A stretch of DNA of 64,000 nt, from positions 2,046,001-2,110,000 of the forward strand of contig NZ_CP007151.1 in the NCBI RefSeq assembly GCF_000830985.1. Reading direction: 5' to 3'. The position numbers and the translations under genes are program-made. Positions within the stretch are counted from its first letter, which is position 1, and each line of letters starts with the position of its first letter. The DNA is from Marinobacter similis. GTDB taxonomy: Bacteria; Pseudomonadota; Gammaproteobacteria; Pseudomonadales; Oleiphilaceae. Shown piece after piece: positions 17,338-25,496 of this stretch. The notes beneath the pieces were generated by a model. The model saw only the letters and a program-made list of their open reading frames with translations, was not told the DNA's origin and ran no database searches.

Positions 17338-18366
17338 CTAAGGATGGGCCAGAAACAGTAGGGGCCAGGAACAGAAGGGGCCAGCAACAGAAGGAGCCTG
17401 GAACCGGAGAGGGTATAGCCCACTCCGGTAGTCTCTTCCACGCATTGGATGCAGGGAGTACACGCGATGACACCGGAACAGGAAATGATCGAAGGATTGA
17501 AAATCGCCGCAGGCGCAGGGCTGTTTATTGTCCTGGCTGCCACTGGCTGGTGATGGGTGCTGGGCTGGGCGGTTGAGCTCTGCCAGGCGCACCTTACGAT
17601 AAACACCACAGGTACCGCAGTAACCACCCTCCGGCAGAAGGTATTTGAGGCAACACCCCTTACGCTGGGGGATGGCGCAGGTTTGGCCATTGAACGTCGC
17701 CGGAATCCAACCCACAAACCGACTGCCGTCGCAGTCAAAATTGTCCAGCCACGCCTGAGCCAGCGCACACACCGACTGTGCATCCGCTTGATTCCACACC
17801 GCTGAAAACGGCGCGCCGAGGCCAAGCCCGATACTGCTCCAGAAAGCGCCGGGGCTGACGCCCAGTGCCTGCCGAAATACCGGGTACCAGGCGTTAAGCT
17901 GGTCAGCCAGATGCTTCACGAAGTTATTGATACCAACGCACGGGCCGGTCGGCCTATGAAACCAGCGCGAACTGGCCATGGCGCCGTTGGCTGGCCCTAG
18001 AAATACCTCGTGTTCATTCGGCAGCGGTGCTTCGCCATACCGAAACAGGTTCAGGGTTAGCGGTGCAATCACCGACAGCGCCAGATCCTGTTGCACGACA
18101 GACACATGCGCCCGCATCAGGCGGGCGTCTGAGGTTTCCGGATGATCCATTCTGAGCTGGTGTCGCAGGCGTTCCGGCTGAGCCAGACACTCCGCCAGGG
18201 ACAATGGCTCCGTTTGTCCGGGGGCTGAAGGCGACTGAGCCTGCCTTGAAGAACCCGTCAGAGCCAGAGCTTGGCTCAACACCGTATCGGTGTTGAGTTC
18301 TGAGCTGGCCAGCAACTGGCGATAGTGGTCACGCCAGTCTGGGTAATGGCACTCAGGCACGGCCAT
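17338..18366 (-). CDS. fhuF: FhuF-type siderophore-iron reductase (true end uncertain)
   Basis: Cytoplasmic [2Fe-2S] protein that would reduce ferric siderophore to release iron. It has the FhuF-like C-terminal cysteine cluster GCCLKYLLPEGGYCGTCGV near residues 238-256 and the preceding family pattern. The start overlaps the FhuB stop. The frame runs about 85 residues beyond the cluster, across the 16 bp repeats, unlike the family. If one base is missing in the C-rich stretch near 17560-17575, the protein would instead end at TAA 17525, a normal length. I infer that but cannot prove it. Confidence 0.78.
   Translation of the reverse strand: MAVPECHYPDWRDHYRQLLASSELNTDTVLSQALALTGSSRQAQSPSAPGQTEPLSLAECLAQPERLRHQLRMDHPETSDARLMRAHVSVVQQDLALSVIAPLTLNLFRYGEAPLPNEHEVFLGPANGAMASSRWFHRPTGPCVGINNFVKHLADQLNAWYPVFRQALGVSPGAFWSSIGLGLGAPFSAVWNQADAQSVCALAQAWLDNFDCDGSRFVGWIPATFNGQTCAIPQRKGCCLKYLLPEGGYCGTCGVYRKVRLAELNRPAQHPSPASGSQDNKQPCACGDFQSFDHFLFRCHRVYSLHPMRGRDYRSGLYPLRFQAPSVAGPFCSWPLLFLAHP
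17346..17409. repeat. 16 bp tandem repeat, three good copies plus one degenerate
   Basis: Units read GGGCCAGAAACAGTAG, GGGCCAGGAACAGAAG, GGGCCAGCAACAGAAG and then a degenerate GAGCCTGGAACCGGAG. The array sits directly after the receptor stop codon and in the C-terminal extension of the fhuF-like reading frame. Confidence 0.85.
17467..17553 (+). CDS. Possible 28-residue membrane peptide
   Basis: A short frame opens MTPEQEMIEGLKIAAGAG and ends in a hydrophobic stretch LFIVLAATGW before TGA. It is preceded by AGGGAGTACACGCG, a fair ribosome-binding site. It has an acidic head and a single possible membrane helix. It runs antisense to the tail of the fhuF-like frame, so only one of the two is likely to be real over 17525-17553 if the fhuF stop is at 17525. 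No family is recognised. Frame length could also be cut by an assembly error like those nearby. Confidence 0.35.
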   Translation: MTPEQEMIEGLKIAAGAGLFIVLAATGW

Positions 18367-20377
18367 GACGGCTCAGCCCCCACAGGAAGTAAATACCTCC
18401 GACCAGCGCGGCCAGAAGGCCTGCCGGCAACTGCGACGGGAAGATCACGATCCGGGACAGGTAATCGGCCACTGCCAATAGCAGGCCCCCGGTCAGGCGG
18501 AGACAATCATCTGCCGGCCAACCGTCTGCTGCCCGAGTACCCGCGCCAGGTGAGGTGCAATCAGGCCGACGAAGCTGAGAGGACCGATGACCACCGTGGC
18601 CGCAGCAGTCAGAATGGCCGCAAGAATGAGCAGCCCCAGGCGGGCCCGAGTGACCGGCAGCCCCAGCGACGAGGCCGAGGTGTCACCCAGCGCCAGCAGC
18701 GTCAGCGGTCGGATCGCGACAAACAGAGCGAGGCAAATTACCAGGGTCAGGCCAAGAAGACTCAGGGCCTCGGTTTCCGAAATCAGCCAGGTGGCCCCGT
18801 ACATCCAGTTCAATAGCTTGGCGGCAACGGTACCGCCGGACGCCATCACCAGACGCAACCCGGAATCCATAAAGACATACAGCGCCAGACCGCCCAGCAA
18901 CAGCTGGTTGCCGGCAAAGCGATGGCGCCTGGCGAGCAGGATCAGCAGGCCAAGGCGCCGGCGGCGCCCAAAGTGGCCGCACCAAGCTGCCCGGCGCGGC
19001 CGATCTCGGTGCCGGTGAGCACAATCAGCACCATGACCAGAGCCGCACCGCCGCTGATGCCGAGCAATTCCGGGCTGGCCATCACGTTGCCGGTCATGCG
19101 CTGGATCAGGCTGCCGGCCAGGCCCAGGCAGATGCCCGCGAGAATGGCGGCGAGCAGCCGTGGGCCACGCCAGACCCAGCTTCGCCCCAGTCGGCGATGG
19201 GTGTCCAGCTCCATTCCTGCAAGCCGGGTGACCAGCCCATGGAGACAAAAAAGGTGGCCAGCAGCAAGCACAGTAAAACTGCGCCAGTAACCAGAACCGA
19301 GCGTCGTTTCGGCAGGAAAGCACCGGGGTTGGATTCCTGGCCAGGCATGTGATGAGTGTTCTTGAAGCCCTGCAGTGCCAGCAGAATAATGGGGCCGCCG
19401 ATCAGGGCCGTTGTGGTGCCAGTGGGCACCAGAGAGCCATCACCCCAGGAGGACGCCCAATGCGCTAGGGTGTCTGCTAATAGCAGTAGCCCGCCACCGA
19501 GCAGGGTGCTCCAGATCAGACGTTCCTGAAGGGTTCTGGCGCCTAGCAGACGAGCCAGAACCGGTGCCGCCAGACCGACGAAGGCGACAACGCCCACCCG
19601 GCTGACCACGGTGGCGCTCATCAACACCACCAGGAACAGCGCCAGTATTCGTAGCAGGCCAACCCGGGCGCCGAGGGAACTGGCGGAAGCTTGCCCAAGC
19701 TGCAGCAGTTGCAAGGGGCGCATCAGCAACACCAGGGCGGCGCCCAGAATCAAAACCCGCGGCCAAAGATCCATAAACGGCTGCCAGCTGTTCTGGACCA
19801 GGGAGCCGGCGCCCCAGATAAACAGATTGCCCAGCCATTCGCCCTTGATCAGCATGAACGCCATGTTCAAAGCGCCCATGAAAAACGTAATCACCAGACC
19901 GGCAAGAATGACGGTCACCGGCGAGAAACCCAGTCGCCAGGTCAGTGCGATGACCATTCCGATCGCCAGCAGGCCACCGGCAACCGCAACCAGGTCCTGG
20001 CTAAACGCCAGCAAGGCGGGCGCAAAAAGGGTGGCCAGGGTTACGCCGAACTGGCCGCCGGCTTCGACGCCCAGGGTGGTTGGTGAAGCCAGGGGGTTGC
20101 CCAGCACCTGCTGGGTTACGGCACCGGCCAGGCCAAGGCCGCAGCCAATGAGCAGGGCAATGGAAACCCTGGGCGCCCAGCTGAAGTGGGCCAGCACCGA
20201 GGTGTAATCAGTGGTGTCGTAGGACCAGAACGCGGATACGACTGCCAGCGGATCAAGCTCCAGGAACCAGGGCGCGGCGCTGGCCGCCAGTGCGCCCAGC
20301 ACGAGCAGCATGGCGGTCAGCGGCAGCTTGCCCGGCAACCGTGGCGCCGTACTGACGACTTGAGCCTCAGCGTACAT
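18353..20377 (-). CDS. fhuB: FhuB-type double-length iron-siderophore ABC permease, three frameshifts (near 18497, 18949, 19187)
   Basis: Inner-membrane permease in which two FecCD domains are fused in one chain, as in FhuB. First half: VSIALLIGCGLGLAGAVTQQ, QVLGNPLASPTTLGVEAG and VGVVAFVGLAAPVLAR. Second half: LLAAILAGICLGLAGSLIQ, MASPELLGISGGAALVM, GPLSFVGLIAPHLAR and LSRHGRA at the end. Three one-base losses (a C in GGGGC near 19187; G in CAGGGC near 18949 and 18497) split it into four frames. With all three restored the gene is 675 aa, multiple of three, and ends where fhuF begins. Its start overlaps the stop of the binding-protein gene. Confidence 0.9.
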
Positions 20378-21338
20378 TATCGCTACCTCCCTGGATCAGC
20401 GCGTCCGTCAGCTGAATGGCCAAGCGCTTGACCGGAAACACGGCGCCAAAGGGCCACACCGGCTCAATCTGGTAAACCTGACTGCGCTGCACAGCGGGGA
20501 GGTAAGTCCAGAACGGACTCTGGGCGAGGTTGTCAGACAGCCCCGGGCTGATTGGTTCTATTACAACGACCCGGCCGTTCGGGTAGGGCGCTATGGCTTC
20601 CAGGCCGACCGTCGAGAAGCCCCAGTAGTTGCCGTCGTGGGGCCAGACATTGTCCAGCCCGAGACCGTCGAGGGTGGTCTGGTACAGACCGTTCGGCGCA
20701 AAGATGCGAACGTGGCGATCATCCAGGAAACTGACCAGCGCCACCGGCCGTTCATGGGCGCGTGCGCTTCCAGGCGACGGCGCTGATTGGCCAGGGTGGT
20801 GTCGATATCAGCCAGTATCTCCCGGGCCCGATCTTCCCGATCGAGCATTTCACCCAGGGTAATGAGCATCTGCCGGGCTTTGGCGAACGGCTGGGAGCCT
20901 TTTTTGTAGACGCTGCTGACGTAGGTGGGGGCGATCTTCTCCAACAGGTCCGCCGCCGGTGCATTTCCGAGCTGGTGACAATCAGGTCTGGCTCAAGTTC
21001 GGCAATGGCTTCGAGGCTCGGGGCGACACGGGTGCCAATGTTGGGCACGTGGTCCGGCAGTACCGGTTCACGGACCCAGGTGGCATAACCGGTTTTGTCC
21101 GCCACCCCAATCGGGGTAACGCCCAACAGAAGCAGCGCCTCGGTGGCGGCCCAGTTCAGGGCGACAATGCGTTGCGGCGGTTCATCGAGCTCACACGGCC
21201 CTGCTCGTGTTGCCAGGTTTGTGCCGCTGCCGTCGCTGACAACAGCAACAGGCAAAGGCCAGCCATTATCCGCGCCAGGGGATTGGTGAAAAGAGGGTTG
21301 TTGAAAACGGCGTTTGTGAAAGGCGAGCTAGTGGACAT
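20367..21338 (-). CDS. fhuD: FhuD-type periplasmic siderophore-binding protein, three frameshifts (near 20748, 20962, 21200)
   Basis: Class III periplasmic binding protein. A signal peptide ends LLLLSATAAAQ. After it the fold features PPQRIVALNWAATEALLLLGV, ADKTGYATWV, PDLIVTSSEM, KARQMLITLGEMLD and FWTYLPAVQRSQVY are recognisable. Four frames have to be joined; each join is one missing G/C. Repaired length is 324 aa. The start ATG at 21338 overlaps the FhuC stop, so the two are translationally coupled. It is the ferric-siderophore partner of FhuB/FhuC. Confidence 0.87.
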
Positions 21339-22101
21339 AGGACACCCACTGGCCCGGGGCACGTTCCAGAACTCCCATCGGCACACCGTAGATGGATTCC
21401 AGGGTGCCGCTGTTCATGATTTCCTGCGGGGTGCCATCGGCAATCAGTTGGCCGCCGCGCAGGGCTACCAGGCGATCACAGAACCGGGCGGCCAGGTCCA
21501 CATCGTGCAGAACCACCACCACGGTGAGATCCCGTTCCTCGGCCAGTCGATGCACCAGGCGCAGGGTCTCAACCTGATGCTTTACATCCAAAGCCGAAAT
21601 GGGCTCATCCAGCAGCAGGCAGCGGGTTTGCTGGGCCAGCAGCATGGCAATCCAGGCCCGTTGGCGTTCGCCCCCGGACAGGGTATCCACCGAGCGATGG
21701 CGGAACGGGGTCAAACCGGTGTCGGCAATCGCCTGGTCAATTAACGTGTAGTCGTCGGGTGTGTAGCGGCCCAGAGGTCCGCGCCAGGGGTAACGACCCA
21801 GGGCCACTAGCTCGCTGACGGTCAGGCCGTCGGTGCCGGGCGGGTGCTGGGGCAGGTAACCCACGGTACGGGCGAATTCACGGGCATCGGTGCGGTGGTT
21901 GCGGTTGCCAAGAAGGCGAGCTTCGCCCTTGGCTGGCGAAAGTTGCCGGGCCAGCACCTTGAGCAGGGTTGATTTGCCGGAGCCGTTGTGGCCGAGCAGG
22001 GCGGTTACTTCGCCCTCCCGGAAGTCGAGGTTGATGTCTTTTACGATGTTGGTGTTGCCGATGCGAACACCGAGGCTGGATACTTCAAAAAAGGCAGACA
22101 T
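21328..22101 (-). CDS. fhuC: FhuC-type iron-siderophore ABC transporter ATPase (257 aa)
   Basis: ATPase that powers the FhuB permease. Walker A is GHNGSGKST, the signature is LSGGERQRAW and Walker B is CLLLDEPISALD; FhuC/FepC-type landmarks GYLPQHPPG and ALGRYPWRGPLG are present. The start at 22101 follows GGGAGTCCGC; an upstream ATG at 22134 lacks this site. It is the first gene of the fhuCDBF run on the minus strand. Substrate type (hydroxamate or other) cannot be told from the sequence alone. Confidence 0.93.
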   Translation of the reverse strand: MSAFFEVSSLGVRIGNTNIVKDINLDFREGEVTALLGHNGSGKSTLLKVLARQLSPAKGEARLLGNRNHRTDAREFARTVGYLPQHPPGTDGLTVSELVALGRYPWRGPLGRYTPDDYTLIDQAIADTGLTPFRHRSVDTLSGGERQRAWIAMLLAQQTRCLLLDEPISALDVKHQVETLRLVHRLAEERDLTVVVVLHDVDLAARFCDRLVALRGGQLIADGTPQEIMNSGTLESIYGVPMGVLERAPGQWVSYVH

Positions 22102-22137
22102 GCGGACTCCCGATTCCCAGAAGCTCCGCAGCATAAT

Positions 22138-22156
22138 CTAAACGCGAATCACTATC
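22138..22156. promoter_or_regulatory. Weak Fur-box-like site upstream of fhuC
   Basis: A 19-mer ending GAATCACTATC matches 12 of 19 Fur consensus positions, including 9 of 10 in the right half-site. It lies 37-55 bases before the fhuC start. Iron control of fhuC is expected, but the site is weaker than the others. Confidence 0.45.
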
Positions 22157-22234
22157 AATGGCGTTATTTGGTGCGCCTGGCTAGTCCGAGCCAGGTGCAG
22201 TCTCAGGCCGGGGCTCTCTTAGGCCGGCACTCTT

Positions 22235-24052
22235 TTAACCAGGCACCATCGGGGCCGCTTGCCCGGTCTGCACCTGCCACTGGGCGTGGTAGGCGCCCCG
22301 CTGTTCAAGCAGTTCATCATGGGTGCCGGATTCCACCACTTTGCCTGCTTCCACGACTGCAATGGTGTCGGCGTCGACAATGGTCGACAGGCGATGGGCG
22401 ATCATGATCACCGTCCGGTTGTGGCCAATGCGCCTCAGGGAGCGCTGAATGGCTGCCTCGGTCTCGTTGTCCACTGCACTGGTGGCCTCGTCCAGCACCA
22501 GAATGGGCGGGTCCTTTAGCAGGGCCCGCGCCAGAGACAGACGCTGGCGTTGGCCGCCGGACAACCGTATGCCACGTTCGCCAACCGCCGTGTCCAGGCC
22601 ATCGGGCAGGGCTTCAATGAAGGACCAGGCCTCCGCCGTTTTTGCGGCGTCTATGATGTCGGATTCGGTGGCGTCGGGTTTGCCGTAGGCCAAGTTGTCT
22701 CGAATGCTGCCTTCGAATAGATAAACGTCCTGGCTCACCAGACCAATGGCGCTACGCAGGGATTTCAGACTCACGCTCTGAATAGGCTGATCGTCGATCA
22801 GAATGCGACCGTGACTGGGGTCGTAAAACCGCAGTAGCAGTTTGATCAGGGTGGATTTGCCGGACCCGGTAGCGCCAACCAGGGCGAGGGTGTTGCCAGC
22901 AGGCACGGTCAGATCAATATCCCGTATGCCAGCGCCGCTAGAAGGATAGTGAAAACTTACTTGCTCGAAGTGGACATGGCCTTTAACCGGCTCGGCCAGG
23001 GGCAGGCTTGCCTGGTCGTGCACATGCACGGGCTCTGCCAGCAGGTCCAGGATGCGACGGGTACTGGCCATGGCCCGCTCGAAAAGGTCGATAACTTCGG
23101 CCAGGCCAGTTAGCGGCCAGAGCAGGCGCTGGGTAAGGAACACCAGCACGCCGTACGCGCCGACGTTCAGTGAGCCCTCCAGGGCCATCATCCCGCCCAC
23201 GGTAAAGGTGGCGAGGAATCCGGCCAGAATCGCCATGCGGATCACCGGGATGAACGCCGAACTGATGCGGATGGCCCGGCGATTAGCTTCCACATAGGCT
23301 TCGCTGCTGGCCTTCAGGCGCTCGGCTTCACGCTGCTCCGAAGTAAAGCTCTTGATGGTAGCGATGCCGCCCAGGTTGTTGGCCAGGCGGCTGGAGAGAT
23401 CGCCGACTTTTTCCCGCACGTCGGCGTACAGCGGGCCGGCCTTGCGCTGGAAGTAGAAGGCGCCCCAGATAATCAGCGGGATCGGGGTAAACGCCAGCAG
23501 GGCAATCAGTGGCGAGAGCACGAAGAACACGGCACCAACCGCCACCACGGTCACCAGCACCTGGATCATGGCGTTGGCGCCGCCGTCCAGGAAGCGTTCC
23601 AGCTGGTTGACGTCGTCGTTCATGGTGGCGACTAGCTGCCCGGAGCTGCGGGCCTCGAAAAAGCTCATGTCCAGGCGCTGGGCATGTTCGTAGGCATCTT
23701 GCCGCAAGTCTGATTGCAGGCGTTGGGCCAGGTTGCGCCACAGGATCTGGAACAGGTACTCGAACAGGGATTCACCGGCCCAGATGAAGAAGGTCAGCAC
23801 TGCCAGTATGGTGATCTGCTCCTGGGCGGTTTCGAAGCCCAGGCCGGCGACAAAGCTCTCTTCCTGGTTGACCACCACATCGATGGCGACGCCGATCAGA
23901 ATCTCCGGAGCAATGTCGAACAGCTTGTTGATGATTGAGCAGATGCTGGCTGTGATGATCTGGCGCCGGTAGCCCCGCGCGTATCTCAGCAGGCGGGCAA
24001 GGGCGGCAAAGCTGCTGTTGGGCGGGCTGGAGGCGCTGGAACGGCCGGACAT
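22235..24052 (-). CDS. ABC exporter, fused permease-ATPase (605 aa)
   Basis: Half-size ABC exporter with an N-terminal type IV transmembrane domain of about six helices (from IITASICSIINKLFD to VFLTQRLLWPLTGLAEV) and a C-terminal ATPase domain from about residue 350. Walker A is VGATGSGKST, the Q loop is IGLVSQDVYLFEG, the signature is IRLSGGQRQRLSLARAL, Walker B is PILVLDEATSAVD and the H loop is MIAHRLSTI. It acts as a dimer. A strong Fur box lies 56-74 bases upstream and the gene is in the iron cluster, so export of a siderophore or another iron-related molecule is a reasonable guess; no biosynthesis genes are nearby. Confidence 0.9.
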   Translation of the reverse strand: MSGRSSASSPPNSSFAALARLLRYARGYRRQIITASICSIINKLFDIAPEILIGVAIDVVVNQEESFVAGLGFETAQEQITILAVLTFFIWAGESLFEYLFQILWRNLAQRLQSDLRQDAYEHAQRLDMSFFEARSSGQLVATMNDDVNQLERFLDGGANAMIQVLVTVVAVGAVFFVLSPLIALLAFTPIPLIIWGAFYFQRKAGPLYADVREKVGDLSSRLANNLGGIATIKSFTSEQREAERLKASSEAYVEANRRAIRISSAFIPVIRMAILAGFLATFTVGGMMALEGSLNVGAYGVLVFLTQRLLWPLTGLAEVIDLFERAMASTRRILDLLAEPVHVHDQASLPLAEPVKGHVHFEQVSFHYPSSGAGIRDIDLTVPAGNTLALVGATGSGKSTLIKLLLRFYDPSHGRILIDDQPIQSVSLKSLRSAIGLVSQDVYLFEGSIRDNLAYGKPDATESDIIDAAKTAEAWSFIEALPDGLDTAVGERGIRLSGGQRQRLSLARALLKDPPILVLDEATSAVDNETEAAIQRSLRRIGHNRTVIMIAHRLSTIVDADTIAVVEAGKVVESGTHDELLEQRGAYHAQWQVQTGQAAPMVPG

Positions 24053-24107
24053 GTCTTCACTCCGTGGGAAATTGGAAAGCGGGAAGGGTAGCGGGTTACT
24101 CCTAAAA

Positions 24108-24126
24108 ATTAAAGAGAATCATTATC
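24108..24126. promoter_or_regulatory. Fur box upstream of ABC exporter gene
   Basis: ATTAAAGAGAATCATTATC matches 15 of 19 Fur consensus positions, with a perfect right half (AATCATTATC). It lies just before the exporter start at 24052 and is the best Fur site in the window. Confidence 0.82.
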
Positions 24127-24158
24127 AACAAATATTTGTGCTCTCGATCAGTGCATAG

Positions 24159-24611
24159 TTAACTCTGGCGATTGCGCTGCAGCCAGCGGTCCAGTTTGTC
24201 GGCGAATTCCTTGCGGTCGGTCTGGCTGAAGGGAGCCGGGCCACCAGTGACCTGGCCGGCGTTGCGCATTTCTTCCATGAAGTTGCGCATGGCCAGGCGC
24301 TGGCGAATATTCTCTTTGGTAAAGGCCTGGCCTCTCGGGTTGAACACGTCGGCGCCTTTTTCGATGGCTTCGGCGGCCAGCGGAATATCCTGGGTGATCA
24401 CCAGGTCGCCCTGGGTCATCTGATCCATGATTTCGTTGTCGGCCACGTCGAAGCCGTGGGCTACCTGCTTGCGCTGAATGTAGGGACTCGGCGGCAGGCT
24501 GATGGCGTGGTTGGCAATGAAGGTGGTCTGGATCTGCCAGCGGGCGGCGGCCCGGCAGAGGATTTCCCGAATGGGGACAGGGCAGGCGTCGGCGTCGACC
24601 CAGATTGGCAT
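24159..24611 (-). CDS. yaiI: UPF0178 (YaiI/YqxD, DUF188) family protein (150 aa)
   Basis: Whole-length match by pattern to the YaiI family: MPIWVDADACPVPIREIL at the start, then NHAISLP, GFDVADNEIMDQMTQGDLVITQDIPLA, GAFNPRG-like and TGGPAPFSQTDRKEFADKLDR at the end. The Asp-rich motifs resemble a PIN-like nuclease fold, but the function is not established. It reads in the same direction as the exporter but is separated from it by the Fur box, so it is probably not in the same operon. Confidence 0.9.
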   Translation of the reverse strand: MPIWVDADACPVPIREILCRAAARWQIQTTFIANHAISLPPSPYIQRKQVAHGFDVADNEIMDQMTQGDLVITQDIPLAAEAIEKGADVFNPRGQAFTKENIRQRLAMRNFMEEMRNAGQVTGGPAPFSQTDRKEFADKLDRWLQRNRQS

Positions 24612-24721
24612 GGTGTGGTCCTTCGTTGGTTTGGTGTCTTTTGGGGAGTTTAACGGGTGTTGGTGTGAGCTTGGTAGTCGTTAGCTGCGTATTAGCTTTT
24701 GGGCTTTTTGATTCGGGGGCT

Positions 24722-24829
24722 GAGGCATTGAAAGCGTTTTGCCAAAAACCGCTACGAGCACATCCATGTGCGCTTGTCTTCGGCCTTCCGTGGCCTACGA
24801 CATTTTTGGCAAAACCCTTTCAATACCTC
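24722..24829. repeat. Structured intergenic repeat, copy 2 (long inverted arms around a 54 bp two-hairpin core)
   Basis: The 5' arm 24722-24748 (starts GAGGCATTGAAAGCG, ends GCCAAAAA) is complementary to the 3' arm 24803-24829 with two mismatches. Between them is a 54 bp core (24749-24802, CCGCTACGAGCACATCC...). It holds a GCACAT-CC-ATGTGC hairpin and a GGCC-TTCCGT-GGCC hairpin. The core is related to copy 1 at 1827-1880, but the arms are unrelated. It lies before the histidine phosphatase gene at 24898 and no gene overlaps it. Confidence 0.8.
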
Positions 24830-24897
24830 GGTTGCACATGGCAGTTGCCTTCCTGCCATTGGTTAATAGAGCTATAGACTGGTCTTGGAGGGTTGTG

Positions 24898-25464
24898 ATG
24901 GCTTTCAGAACATTTTGTTGCGCATTGCTTTCTCTGGTGATTTCGCTACCGGTGCTGGGGGCCGATGACAATGGCGATGCCTGGTCGGCGCTCCGGGAAG
25001 GGCGGGCGGTCTTGATGATGCGCCACGCCCTTGCGCCAGGCATGGGCGACCCGGCTCGCTTCGAGCTGGGTGACTGTAGCACCCAGCGCAATCTGAACGA
25101 CGAAGGGCGGTTGCAAGCCCGTTCCTGGAAACCCTTTCTCGCCGAACATGGCATTGATGAGGCCCGGGTGTATTCCAGCCAATGGTGTCGCTGCATGGAC
25201 ACGGCGACGGAGATGAATGTTGGGGACGTGACTGATTGGCCGCCGTTGAATTCGTTTTTTCAGAATCGGAGTGAAGGGCCAAGACAAACTCGGGAGATTA
25301 TTGAGGGCGTAAATGAGATGGGTGAGGGCGCGCCGATTATTCTGGTGTCCCATCAAGTGAATACTACGGCGTTGACAGGGGTTTATCTGGCCTCAAATGA
25401 GGGCGTGATCATTGCGTTGCCGCTGTCAGATGCACCGGAGATTCTCGCTCGAGTCGCACCGTAA
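24898..25464 (+). CDS. Exported histidine phosphatase family protein (188 aa)
   Basis: N-terminal signal peptide (FCCALLSLVISLPVLGAD) followed by a phosphoglycerate mutase-like domain. The catalytic region reads VLMMRHALAPGMGDP, where RH replaces the usual RHG, then VYSSQWCRCMDTA and LVSHQVNTTALTGV with the second His. The start at 24898 follows GGAGGGTTGTG. Upstream is the copy 2 repeat, with no other gene. Likely a periplasmic phosphatase of unknown substrate. Confidence 0.82.
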   Translation: MAFRTFCCALLSLVISLPVLGADDNGDAWSALREGRAVLMMRHALAPGMGDPARFELGDCSTQRNLNDEGRLQARSWKPFLAEHGIDEARVYSSQWCRCMDTATEMNVGDVTDWPPLNSFFQNRSEGPRQTREIIEGVNEMGEGAPIILVSHQVNTTALTGVYLASNEGVIIALPLSDAPEILARVAP

Positions 25465-25496
25465 AGAGCTCGAACTTGAATCCGTGAGCTGCTTGG

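Noticed and set aside
17082..17825. 247-residue minus-strand frame over the end of the TonB receptor and the fhuF tail
   Set aside because: It is antisense to the receptor's barrel strands and out of frame with FhuF; no domain seen.
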